Part shown: positions 32,657 through 43,852 of the stretch, piece by piece
How the letters are laid out: the number at the start of each line of letters is the position of its first letter
How positions within the stretch are numbered: the first letter of the stretch is position 1
DNA from: Chloranthus sessilifolius
Lineage: Eukaryota; Streptophyta; Magnoliopsida; Chloranthales; Chloranthaceae
Length of the DNA stretch: 64,000 bases
Assembly (NCBI GenBank): GCA_021018995.1
Contig: CM037585.1
Span: 71,426,646 to 71,490,645, forward strand
Direction of reading: 5' to 3'
Translations under genes and position numbers: made by a program
Notes under the pieces: generated by a model
What the model saw: the letters and a program-made list of their open reading frames with translations, nothing else
Databases searched by the model: none
Told to the model about the DNA's origin: nothing

Positions 32657-34708
32657 TGTTGTGGAATTTTAGTGTGATGTTTTATGGTGTAAAAAGTAAG
32701 AGAAAACAGAGATGGATTCAGCACAACTAAAATATCCTAGGCCTGCAAGATACAGGGTCCTTTGTAGCAAGCTTTAAAAGAATGGTGAGTAAGGGAATGT
32801 CCACAGGGAGGTTGTTTAGAAATAGGATAAATCTTCAGATCTATAAGAGATCTGACACCCAAGTTATGTCTACTTTAGTTAAAAAACAGGGGAGAGTTTT
32901 GAAATGAGTTGTCACTTAAACTAAACTACAAATAAAATGCAGATTGTTCTGGATCGAATTTGGAACTTCAAATCTTGCAGATGGAAGGTTTAAAAACTCA
33001 GAAAAATGGAGAAGAAAAGCTTGGAGATTGTTTTCACTATAATCAGGTTGAGCTAAGCATGTCACAGGGGTTCAATAGCACATAAGTCCCTTAGTTGGCC
33101 ACAGGCACTGTCTGCAAACACAGCTGCAGGGCAAAACTTCCACTCCAAATCATAGGATCAACCTGGCCTTAAGGCTATGACCTGTCCACTTTAATGGTCA
33201 CAGACCATCCTATAGGCTTTATCGAATCCATTGATTACAGTAGATAAATCCAATTGAGGCCTGAGCTAAGATTTACCTTAAGGTTATGATCTGTCCACTT
33301 TAATGGTCACAGGCCATCCTAGAGATCTCCTACAGAGCCAGGGCCTCAATTAGAACAATTAAGACCACTACAGATGCTGCAATTTCCAGGTCATAGACAC
33401 AGGAAATTACAGGGATATCAGATCCAGGGAATTCAGATGATATCCAAAAGGTCTACCAGTTAAGTGGGTGAGCTGATCAAGCAACTCCTCTACACAAATC
33501 TGATCGAGCACCAAGAGGAATCAAAAGAGCTTTAAATCTAATTAAAACATTGAAAATAACATTTACATTGCAAACTAGGTCACTCTTACAATGGAATGCT
33601 CTCAGATCTGTAGTCTATGCAACAATTAACCCCAGCAACACTCTTAACCTTACCCAATTATAGATCTAACTCACTCCTCGCTGCTCCAAGGGGTTTAGCC
33701 AACCATGGTTGGGCTAAAGGAGGGAAAAGGGAATCTCGCTGCAAGCTCTGATCTCTAGAAAATTGCTCAAAAATTTGATCTCCACTAATGGCAATTGGGG
33801 GTTCCAATATATAGCTTTCCTTCTCTATTTTTCCCACCAAAGATCCCTTCTAGAAGGCTGTCAGAATTTGTTAGAGTTCTGTTAAAGCACGTGGGTCAGT
33901 TAGGGTTTCCTGGGGCATCTTCTAGAACGTCATGCCGATCACCAAAGTGCCTTGGATTGCGTGCAATAGGTCACCAAGTCTCAGCGTGTGCATAGCATGG
34001 TTTCTGAGAAGTTCAGCACACAATTTTGATAGGTTGAAGAGGCTTCCGACAGGTTGAAAGTAAGCTTGTAATTCCTTTCGATAGGTTCCCTAGTCTCTTC
34101 GATAGGTTCTGATAGGTTGGGTTTAGCTTCACTGCACTTGATTTGGGGCTTTCGACAGGTTGGAAGAGTGATTCGACAGGTTGAATATTTACATTCTGTC
34201 GCTTCGATCGGATGACCTTTGTTCCTATCGAAAGGTTAGTTCACTCTGCGATAGGTGCTATCTCAGTATTTCTATTTCGATAGGTTCAGTGAACCATTCG
34301 ATAAGTTCAATGAACCTTCCGATAGGTCTCCTCTTTCCCTCAGCTAGCTTTCGATAGGTTGAATTCTCTTTCTCTTTCAACTGCTCGATAGGGTCTTGGA
34401 TCCTGTCAAACTCTTCACTTCTGCACGAATTCTTCCTTTTACTGCTTTTTGATCCTGTCGAATCCTTCAGGTGACTAATCGATAGGACGTTATCAACCTA
34501 TTCTCGCTTCCTTCACCTTATTCTGTTGCTGGGTCTGCATGATGCTGAGAGCTGACTTCTTTGTGGGCATTTTTAAGTGGTTTGTTGCATTATTATCAGA
34601 TTTTCCTGCTAGCTACAAAATGCACTCAACAAAGGCTTATTAGTGTGCTTGCAGGTCCATGAAAGTTCAGGTTAAAGGGTGCAAAGTGGCATTTTTCACC
34701 ACTTAACA
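32657..34708 (-). mobile_element. 3' LTR of family A
   Basis: 2052 bases, TGTTGTGGAATT to CACTTAACA, followed by CACCCCCAAACC. It is 21 bases longer than the 5' LTR because of one extra motif unit near 34085-34105. TATA-like TATATATT on the minus strand near 33810. Confidence 0.95.
34025..34500. repeat. CGATAGGTT motif array, family A 3' LTR
   Basis: About 20 copies of TCGATAGGTT, TCGACAGGTT and reverse-orientation CCTATCGAA or CCTGTCGAA over 475 bases. Confidence 0.9.
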
Positions 34709-34721
34709 CACCCCCAAACCT
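34709..34721 (-). other. Polypurine tract, family A
   Basis: Minus strand reads GGTTTGGGGGTG next to the 3' LTR. Confidence 0.75.
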
Positions 34722-36407
34722 AAGCTTTGCTAGTCCCTGAGCAAAGGAGAATTCAAAAGAAAAATAAAATGCCACTTTCGTAGGGAGCACGGATGCATTT
34801 AGCACATGCACCAAGCCTTTTAAACCCCTAGGTGATCCCTAGTGGAGGAGTGAAGTCTCCTGAGGGTTTTCAGTGAAGGTACCCACAAACTTCTCCAATA
34901 TAACTTAGTTAATAATAGTGCAGTGTGTTAAAGCAAAATTGAAGCAAAATAAATTCAAATCATGTCCATTCATTAAGGGAATTTCATATTTCCATTTGGG
35001 CATGTGAAAGTTTACTGAAATTTCTCCATTATCACTTAGTTTGTATCCAGGAACTTTCTTCTGGAATTTCATGCATAACTCACCATCAATTTGAGGATCC
35101 TGCTTAGATACTTCCCCCATCAACTAGATTTCAGACTCAAATCTCACTAGGGCTGTTCACTCATTAGTACAGAGAAGAGGGGTAAACCATATCACTTAGC
35201 TCAAGAGCAGTTACAGCCCCCAAATAAGACTGCAAGCAAGAGCATAGGCATTGCTCTAATTTATGATGTTTTCTAATTCTTTGCACCATAGATCAAACAA
35301 ATCCACATCTCCACATGATAGCTTAATCCATTTAAGATCAGTAAGGGCTTTTTATTGGGTTGTAATGTGGCTTATGGGCAAGGTTTATAAAGAATAACAA
35401 GGGTGGAATGGGATTCAAACTTTGAGAAATCAGTAAAAAGTAAAGAAGTGATTTGCAACTCAACCTTTTTCATGTCAGCACAATTTCATATACTTCTTGA
35501 ATTTTCAGAGCTAAAGTAGCTAGCTTTTTCTCTTCCTTTCAATCTTTCAATGAAATGACTTCTCTTTCACCCTCAACTGTATTTCTTCCTTTTCAACCAA
35601 ACATTGAACCTTACTCCTCTAACCTCACTTCTCCTTCTTTTCTTGATTTCTCATATTGAGGGTGAACTAAAACAGGTCAAGGGGTTCTGGGTTTGAGTTT
35701 CCTGGTTTTCATCAAAGAAAATTGGGATTTTCAGGGCTCAAATGGTGTGTATCAAGGGCAGTTTACAGGTGGGGAAATTTTAGGCTCAACCTGTCCAAGG
35801 GATGGCCTTACTTCATGTCGTCAATGTCATGAATGCTGTCAAGTTGTTTCAACTTAGATTTCCCTAACTTCTAGTGATTAAAGATAGGTCCCATCAGTCC
35901 TTAGAGCAGAAAAAATTGCCAAGACACTCCTCAAAGAAAACTTTTCAGGCCCAATTCTCACAGAGTATGGCCTTCCATCCAATTTCTTGAGAGTATCTTC
36001 ACAGTTTCTTCTCGTTGCTTGTTTATCACACATTACAGGCTTCCTGCAAAAATTCTTGACATATTCTTCATGAAGAATGTTAAAACTTCAGCTTGTTTCA
36101 TATGCAAATGGTTTTGTAGGTTTCCTTAAGAACAAATAGGAGATGAATTCATTTTTCTAATTATTCCTTTTGAACTTGGCTGTACTACAATTAACTAGTT
36201 TATTGGCATACATGCCACACCTCCAAACCTAAACTAAACAGTGTCCCCACTATTTTAAGACAATGCAATAAAGAGGGAGACAAATGAAAACGAAATATGA
36301 CAAAAGAAAATTTTTTATAGACTATCATAACAAAAATGTCTAATATATACAAGAGATAAATGAAACAAAAAAACACAGGGCCATAGTTGTAAACAGCCAG
36401 CTGCCAG
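34722..36407 (-). other. 3' noncoding region of family A
   Basis: About 1.7 kb after the ORF2 stop with no gene. The block at about 34818-34880 is nearly identical to those of family B at about 9571 and 22186. Confidence 0.7.
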
Positions 36408-38011
36408 CTACCGACTAGATGTAGGGGCTTTGCCCTTGGATTTGGATTGCTTAGGATGCTTAGTGTGTGCCTCCTCAAACTGGGCAGCAGGCTTTTTGCC
36501 TTTAGGAGCAACAGCAGGTGGAGGATCAGAATCTGAATCGGAAGGGAAAAGTACTATGGGGTCCAGTCCTAGAGCCGCAGCAACCCGTCATCTTTGATCC
36601 CTAGTGAGGAGAGTTCCATGGGGGTCAGTCTGAGGGGAGGACCTGGGGGGAGCAGCTTCCTCAGATGGGGCAGCAGGTTGTTTCCCTTTTTTATAGCATC
36701 AGCAGCAGCAGTAGATCTCTTGGTGGTGGTGGTTCTTTTGGAGTAAGTCTGCTTTCGTTTGGGAGGGATAGGTTTGTCAGGTGGAGGTACATCTGCAGAA
36801 GAGGGGGCTGGAACCTCGACAGATTGGGTAGGAGGGGCATGCGAGGTGCTCGGAGAAGGTGGGGATTTCCAGGATCCCAAGTGTAGGTAAGGTGGATGAA
36901 AAGGTGGGTGAAGTAGGAGGAATGATGGGTGAGGTGATGTCAGCAGCAAGATCTGCTGCTGAGGTATTGGCCACTTCCTTCTCTGCTGCAATCGGCTTGG
37001 TTTTTTGAATGAGGGTTAAACTTGTAGACCATTCTCTTTATCCAAAATCCTTGTGAGCCATTTTCTCCACTGGCTCAACCTCCTTGATCCTATATTTCCC
37101 AGCTCTGAGCAGACAGGTAATAAGTCTGCTGAAAGGTAAGCCTCCTCCCTTTGCAAAAGCCTGTCGTTTGAGCACCTTGTCATTTATGTCCACCATAGTT
37201 TCAAAGATCAGCTTAGGTGCATTCACGAACTGTCCCTTAGAACAATAAAATAGGGCATCCACTAATGGGGACCTTCTTTCCTATAAATGTCCTGTAACAT
37301 AGACATTTTTTCTTAAGATGGTATCCATGAATCTGAGGCTAGGATGGAGGTCTCTTCTCATCAGGGATTCTCCAGAACCCACAATCCCATTGGTTAGCTG
37401 CTTGGCCATATCTTTAAATGTAGCTCCAATAGGTGCTCCCTTAGAGCGGTTGGAATCAAATTGGTATGGGACCCCAGAGCCATTCTGATGTCTCTATGAT
37501 CGACAGTCAGTTTCCAATCATCAATCAAAATTTCTAATACATCATCCGTCCCCTGTGCCACCTTCTTCTTCAGATTTTGGTACCATAACTTCACCAACCT
37601 TGGATACACTAATTCTTTCAATGGCGACCGTAGGGGCAACAAGCCTTCTTTCTTCAAATAGCTCAGTGTTTCCTGGCACTCTCCAATGTTGGCAAAATGT
37701 GTCAGGTAAAATCCAGTCTCAGGGACAAGGTTTAACTTGTCAACAAATTCATTGGGGGTGGTTAGTGTAGCCGGAAGCTCTACAGCCATGAGCCTATCAG
37801 GGGTAGCTCTCTCTAAGGGTGTTTCTATCACAAGTTCCTGGATTTCTACAACTTTGGATTTCTTAGCTTTAGGACCCTTTTTGGGTGTCCCTTCAGCGAG
37901 CTTCCTCTTTACAGGTGGCTTGGTAGCGGGGGGTACATTCTTGGAGGATTTAGAAGAAGATGCAATTGATTTCCAACGTATGCTGGCTAGTGTTTCCTCA
38001 GGCTCATTCAT
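36408..38011 (-). pseudogene. ORF2 of family A: transposon-protein-like domain
   Basis: Starts at the ATG at 38011 (MNEPEETLASIRWK) and ends at a TAG at 36408-36410. The N-terminal 205 codons are open: a basic stretch (KRKLAEGTPKKGPKAKKSK), then LPLRSPLKELVYPRLVKLWY and LIDDWKLTVDHRDIRMALG. After a frameshift near 37440 come RRDLHPSLRFM, LRKNVYVTGHL and ALFYCSKGQFVNAPKLIFE, each matching family B ORF2. The remainder is Pro/Ser/Thr-rich with a basic patch (KRKQTYSKRTTTTKRS) and a Lys-rich C terminus. It is about half the length of family B ORF2, mainly because the Pro/Thr and coiled-coil parts are shorter. The domain resembles putative plant transposon proteins; no enzymatic motif is visible and the role is unknown. 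Confidence 0.7.
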
Positions 38012-39052
38012 TGTAATCTCACGGAGTAATTTCTCACTAGCTTGGAATGGGAAGGCTTAGAAAGACAACAGAGTGATAGTATGAAGGTAACTCACCACTA
38101 GGTACCTAGGGTTTCACAAAGCTAGCGATGCACCATTCCAATTTCTCTAAAAAAAAGGGTAAAATGCTCCTTTACGCAGGCTGAATGTATTGACAAGATG
38201 GCACACTAAATAGCAAAAGATTCAGTGGAGATTTAGTAGAGAAAGAGGGAGGCGACAAATGGGGAAGGAAACTAGGGTTTTTCCAGCGGGAAGGAGTGGA
38301 GCAAAAATGACCTATCGACGGGTATAAAAAGGTACAAATGCGATTTTGATAGGATAACTGAATGATTTTGATAGGTCGAGGTGTCCTATCGAAAGCTTAG
38401 ACAACAAAGCTTTCAAAAGGGATGATTTTTGAGGATTTCGATAGGTGAGACCATCCTGTCGATAGGTTTAAACGGCAGAGACAACATCATTTTGACAGGT
38501 GTCCGATATGTACTCAGTACCTATCGAAATCTATGTTTGCCCTTATTTAACCTATTGAGCAGTTGATTTTACCTGTCGAAAACTCCAGTTCCTATCGAAA
38601 CCAGTAGATATCCTGTCGAAATCAACATGACACCTAACGAAATGTGGATTAGGCCTATCAAAAGTCTCAAAACCTAGATAAAACTTTCCTTGTGGGCACC
38701 CTTAGCTTCAGCACTAATCAGGCTCAGTTGCTGTGTGGCCCTATGATTGGATTCTTATGTGGATGAGCTCCCCTTATCTTATGGCAGCTGGCAATTTTGA
38801 AAAATTAATTCACTAGAGAACATGGCATATTTATTTCAAAAGAATGCTTCTAGAAATGTAATTTTAAAGTAAAAACAGAATATGGTACATATGATACATA
38901 CTCAACTGCGGGTGCTAATCTAGAGGATTTGGAAGGTTAATGGCCTCTTCATGTTCCTTGAACTTTTCATCCTTCTTGGATCCATTCTTCAGCAATTGTT
39001 CAACCCCTGATTGCCATTTTATCTCCATGGGCCAATCAATGTTTTGCAGCAG
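38012..39052 (-). other. Region between protease and ORF2, family A
   Basis: No RT/RNase H/integrase where pol would be expected; only noncoding DNA with the internal CGATAGG array at 38310-38665. 38700-39052 shows no gene apart from a few codons after the protease stop. Confidence 0.65.
38310..38665. repeat. Internal CGATAGG motif array, family A
   Basis: About 15 copies in both orientations, for example CCTATCGACG, TTTCGATAGGTGAG, CCTGTCGATAGGT, CCTATCGAAATC and CCTGTCGAAA. Same motif as the family A LTR, in the position where family B has its internal CGCGA array. Confidence 0.9.
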
Positions 39053-41402
39053 CTATTTAGGATTATCATGCAGAGCCTCCTCCAGCCCTGCAATGAAAAA
39101 ATAGGTTTCGTCAAAAGGGGGTTGAGAGCTGGTGTTGTACACATGCAGTTTTACTTTCATGTTGCCAAAGGAGACCTCCATGATTCCAGATTGGCATTGA
39201 ATGCAGGCATTTGCAGTGGCCAAGAAGGGCCTGCCCAGAATCACAAGGATGGAGGAATTACCTTTACTTGGCTCCATATCTAACGCCACAAAGTCAGTAG
39301 GATAAAAGAAATTTTCCACACCCACCAAGACATATTCAATGACTCCCAAAGGTTTCCTTTCAGACCTGTCAGCCAGTTGCAAGACTACAGGTGTGGGCTT
39401 CAAGTCTCCCAGGCCTAGTTTTTCATAGACTGCATAGGGCAGCAAGTTCACACTGGCTCCTAAGTCTAATAGGGCCTTCTCAATTTTATGATCCCCAATG
39501 ATGCAGGGGATAGTGGGCACTCTAGGGTCTTGATGTTTGGTGGGGGTTGCAATGGACATAATTTATTTTACCTTTTCTGCTGAAAAGACTTTCTTGGACA
39601 AGTATGTTCTAGACTGTCTTTTATGGGTGCATAACTCCTTCAGAAATTTGGCATAGGCTGGGACTTATTTAATGGCATCCAGTAAAGGCAGATTAATCTT
39701 TACTTGCTTGAAAGTCTCCATCATTTCCTCAATTTTGCCCTGCCCTTTGTCAAAGGGGAGGGTCCTTGCAATGCCTTGGGAAATGGCAAGTGTGTTGCTC
39801 CTTCACTTGCAGCCTTAGCCAATGGGGCTTCTTTCTTTCTGATTTTTTTTTTCTTGAGGATCCATGTCATCCTCTTTATTGACACTGGGTTGTTCCTGCA
39901 GGTCCACCACTGGTGACCTCTGTTGTGTTTTCGAAAAACTCCTTCCATTATCTTCCTTCAAACTTTTCACAGGCTCATAGCCCACTTGATTATCTACTAG
40001 CCTACCACTTCTCAAAGTTGTAACAGACTTGGCTTCCTCATATGTGGAGGAAACTTCACCCACTACAAACTGTCTTTGTGGATTATCTTGTGATTGGCTA
40101 GGTAACCTTCCTCCTTCTCTCCTAGTCAAAGCATTAGACAGCTGACCAAGCTGGTCCTCTACCTTTTTGATGCTCTGGTTGTGAGAATGCATAGTTTGGG
40201 TCAAGGTGTTCAAGTTCTGTAATGAAGATAGAACTTGTTCCTCAAAAGATGGTGTTCTCACAGCTGAAGTAGGTGCAACTTACTGCACAGGAGGAGCTAC
40301 AGGTTGGGCCATGGTTTGCTGATATTGAGGTCTTGGGACATAACCATCTCGATAAGGCTGAGCATTTCTGTAGGGCATGGGCTGTTGGGGCTGCTGCTGC
40401 TGTTGACTGGGGTATCCATCTTATCTCCACCTCAAATTGGGGTGGTTTCTCTATTGATACCCAGCAGTAGGCTGCTGCCCATAGGTTTGAGTTGCAGCCA
40501 CTTGCTCTGTTATGAACTCAGGAAATTGGGCAGCTGAGGGGCATTCATCTAGGGAGTGAGCAGGAGACTGGCATATAGCATATGCTTCCTCTATTCTAGC
40601 AGCCACAGGTGGCTGCATTGCTCCCATGAGCCTGTCAAACTTCAGAGTTAAGCTGTCCACTTTTCTTTCCAACTCACTTGGCACACTCACTTCATATATC
40701 TTTCCTCTTGACGTGTTCTCTTTCATCAATTTAGATGGTTCTAAATCTCTTGCCAAGGTTTTCCTTTACATAGAGTTCTCATTGATGATGTCAAAGAGCT
40801 CCCATGCCTCCTCAGCAGTTTTGTGAAGGTAAGTGCCTCCACAAGAGGCATCTATCATGTCCCTGCTCTTTGAATCAATTCCCTGGTAAAAGCTTTGAAC
40901 CAGTTTCCATTCAGGGATTTGATGGTGGGGGCATTTCTTGAGGAGTTCTTTGAATCTCTCCCAGGACTGATGAAAATCTTTAGTTGGATCTTGGGTAAAA
41001 GAAATAATACCCTTCCTCAACTGACTGGTCTTTGGCATAGGAAAGAATTTGGCCAAAAACTGACATTGGATATCACTCCAGGACTATATGCTGTTAGGTG
41101 GAAGTAGAGATAACTAGGTTCTGGCTTTGTCCTTTAATGAAAAAGGAAAGAGTCTCATCCTGGTGGCCTCCTCCCCCAAACCTATGATGTTGAAGGTGGC
41201 GCACACTCCTAAGAATCCATCTATATGCTTATAGGGATCCTCCTTGGTCAGGCCATGAAATGAAGGCAACATTTGAATGATGGACGATTTAATCTCATAA
41301 TTTCCTTAGCAGCAGGGAACTGAATGCAAAAGGGGGAATTGTAGACCCCTGGTGCATTGAATTCCTTGAGAGTTCGAGGGTACTGCTACTCACCCATTTC
41401 GA
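39053..41402 (-). pseudogene. gag-pro: Athila-type Gag-protease, family A
   Basis: Gag begins near 41402 with RTLKEFNAPGVYNSPF and shows the Athila capsid signature: FHGLTKEDPYKHIDGF, MRLFPFSLKDKART, FLAKFFPMPKTSQLR, WERFKELLKKCPHHQIPEW and MIDASCGGTYL. A zinc knuckle with a lost Cys (AICQSPAHSLDECPSA) sits near 40560, then a Gln/Pro-rich linker and VEDQLGQLSNALTRREGG near 40130, and a TLRSGR motif near 40010. The last 168 codons (39559-39053) are an aspartic protease: active-site ALLDLGASVNLLP, flap-side PLGVIEYVLVGVENF and ILGRPFL. The protease is intact; Gag has several stops and a frameshift near 41300. The element stops coding after the protease, so it would need RT and integrase in trans. 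Confidence 0.85.
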
Positions 41403-41797
41403 CAGCTTCAAATTCAACAGTTGTGGATGTAGTTTGTCTGGTTCTGAGAAGTCTTTCAACCTCTAGATTTAGTGGAATAATCTCTGGTTGAAGAGTTCTC
41501 CTACCAAACATACAACTCCCACAATTGAAATCAGAGTAAAACTTCACACAACAAATAGGAACACACAATTGATTAACTAATCTAAAAAATTAACAGATCT
41601 GAAAATAAATAGGGGAGAAAAGATGCAAACTATAGAGCAGCCTTCAGCACAGCTCTCCTCTCATTCTGTACTTAGATCTGCTAAAATGGACACAAAGAAT
41701 ACTGGAAAACAGCAAAACTCACAAATGCAGTTAGTAAATTCAGACAAAAACTATAAATCTATGATAAAAACTTAGATCTATCAATTTCTAATCTACC

Positions 41798-41815
41798 TCC
41801 CCGGTAGCTGCGCCA
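41798..41815 (-). other. Primer binding site (tRNA-Asp type), family A
   Basis: Minus strand reads TGGCGCAGCTACCGGGGA against TGGCGCCGTTGCCGGGGA, six bases inside the 5' LTR end. Confidence 0.8.
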
Positions 41816-41821
41816 AAAACT

Positions 41822-43852
41822 TGTTGTGGAATTTCAGTGTGCTGTTTTATGGTGTAAAAATTAAGAGAAAACAGAGATGGATTCAGCACAGCTAAAATAT
41901 CCTAGGCCTGCAAGATACAGAGTCCTTTGTAGCAAGCTTTAAAAGAATGGTGAGTAAAAGAATGACCACAAGGAGGCTGTTTAGAAATAGGATAAATCTT
42001 CAGATCTATAAGAAATCTAACACCCTAGTTATGTCTACTTTAGTTAAAGAACAGGGGAGAGTTTTGAAATGAGTTGTCACTTAAACTAAACTACAAATAA
42101 AATGCAGATTGTTCTGGATCGAATCTGGAACATCAGATCTTGCTGATGGAAGGTTTAAAAACTCAGAAAAATGGAGAAGAACAGCTTGGAGATTGTTTTC
42201 ACTATAATCAGGTTGAGCTAAGCATGTCACAAGGGTTCAATAGCACATAAGTCCCTCAGCTGGCCATAGGCACTGTTCGCAAACACAGCTGCAGGGCAAA
42301 ACTTCCACTCCAAATTACAGGATCCACCTTGCCTTAAGGCTATGATCTATCCACTTTAATGGTCACAGACCATCCTATAGGCTTTATCGAATCCATGGAT
42401 TACAGTAGATAAATCCAATTGAGGCCTGAGCTCAGATTTACCTTAACATTATGATCTGTCCACTTTAATGGCCACAAACCATCCTAGAGATCTCCTATAG
42501 AGCCAGGGCCTCAATTAGAATAATTAAGACCACTACAGATGCTGCAATTTCCAGGTCACAGACACAGGAAATTATAGGGATATCAAATCTAAGGAATTCA
42601 GATGATATCCAAAAGGTCTACCAGTTAAGTGGGTGAGCTGATCAAGCAACTCCTCTACATAAATCCAATCGAGCACCAAGAGGAATAAAAAGAGCTTTAG
42701 ATCTAATTAAAACATTGAAAATAACATTTACATTATAAACTAGGTCACTCTTACAATGGAATGCTCTTTGATCTGTAGTCTATGCAACAATTAACCCCAG
42801 CAATACTCTTAACCTTACCCAATTACAGATCTAAGTCACTCCTCGCTGCTCCAAGGGGTTTAGCCAACCATGGTTGGGCTAAAGGAGGGAAAAGGGAATC
42901 TCACTACAAGCTCTGATCTCTGGAAAATTGCTCAGAAATTCGATCTCCCCCAATGGCAATTGGGGGTTCCAATATATAGATTTCCTTCTCTGTTTTTTCC
43001 GCCAAAGATCCCTTCTAGAAGGTTGTCAGAATTTGTTAGAGTTCTGTTAAAGCACGTGGGTCAGTAGGGTTTCCTGGGGCATCTTTTAGAGCGTCACGCC
43101 AATCACCAAAGTGCCTCGGTTTATGTGTAACAGGTCACCAAGTCTCAGGGTGTGCATAGCATGGTTTCTGAGAAGTTCAGCACACGATTTCGACAGGTTG
43201 AAGAGGCTTCTGACAAGTTGAAAGTATGCTTGTAATTCCTTTCGATAGGTTCCGATAGGTTGGGTTTAGCTTCACTGCACTTGATTTGGGGCTTTCGATA
43301 GGTTGGAAGAGTGATTTGACAGGTTGAATATTTACATTCTGTCGCTTCGATCGGATGACCTTTGTTCCTATCGAAAGGTTCATTTCACTCTGCGATAGGT
43401 GCTGTCTCAGCATTTCCATTTTAATAGGTTCAGTGAACCATTCGATAGGTTCAATAAACCTTTCGATAGGTCTCCTCTTTCCCTCAGCTAGCTTTCGATA
43501 GGTTGAATTCTCTTTCTCTTTTACCTGCTCAATAGGGTATTAGATCCTGTCGTACTCTTCACTTCTGCACGAATTCTTCCTTTTGCTGCTTTCTGATCCT
43601 GTCGAATCCTTCAGGTGACTAATCGATAGGACGTTATCAACCTATTCTCGCTTCCTTCACCTTATTCTGTTGCTGGGTATGTATGATGCTAAGAGCTGAC
43701 TTCTTTGTGGGCATTTTTAAGTCGTTTGCTGCATTATTACCAGATTTTCCTGCTAGCTACAAAATGCACTCAACAGAGGCTTATTAGTGTTCTTGCAGGT
43801 CCATGAAAGGTTAGGTTAAAGGGTGCAAAGTGGCATTTTTCACCACTTAACA
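41822..43852 (-). mobile_element. 5' LTR of family A
   Basis: 2031 bases, same ends as the 3' LTR. TATA-like TCTATATATT on the minus strand near 42971-42980; motif array upstream of it at 43186-43640. Confidence 0.95.
43186..43640. repeat. CGATAGGTT motif array, family A 5' LTR
   Basis: Same array as 34025-34500 minus one 21-base unit between two TTCGATAGGTTC copies near 43242-43258. Confidence 0.9.

Larger units (their letters stand above)
32657..43852 (-). mobile_element. Complete family A element (Athila-like, non-autonomous)
   Basis: 11.2-kb minus-strand element with LTRs at 41822-43852 (5') and 32657-34708 (3'). Order: PBS, gag-pro, a noncoding stretch with a CGATAGG array, ORF2, 3' noncoding region, PPT. 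No RT, RNase H or integrase coding is seen between protease and the 3' LTR. The insertion point is GTGTGT (left) against TGTGCC (right) within a GTGTGTG tract of the family B LTR, so the TSD is TG-rich and its exact register is ambiguous. The two LTRs look about 95% identical by eye, suggesting a fairly old insertion. Confidence 0.9.
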
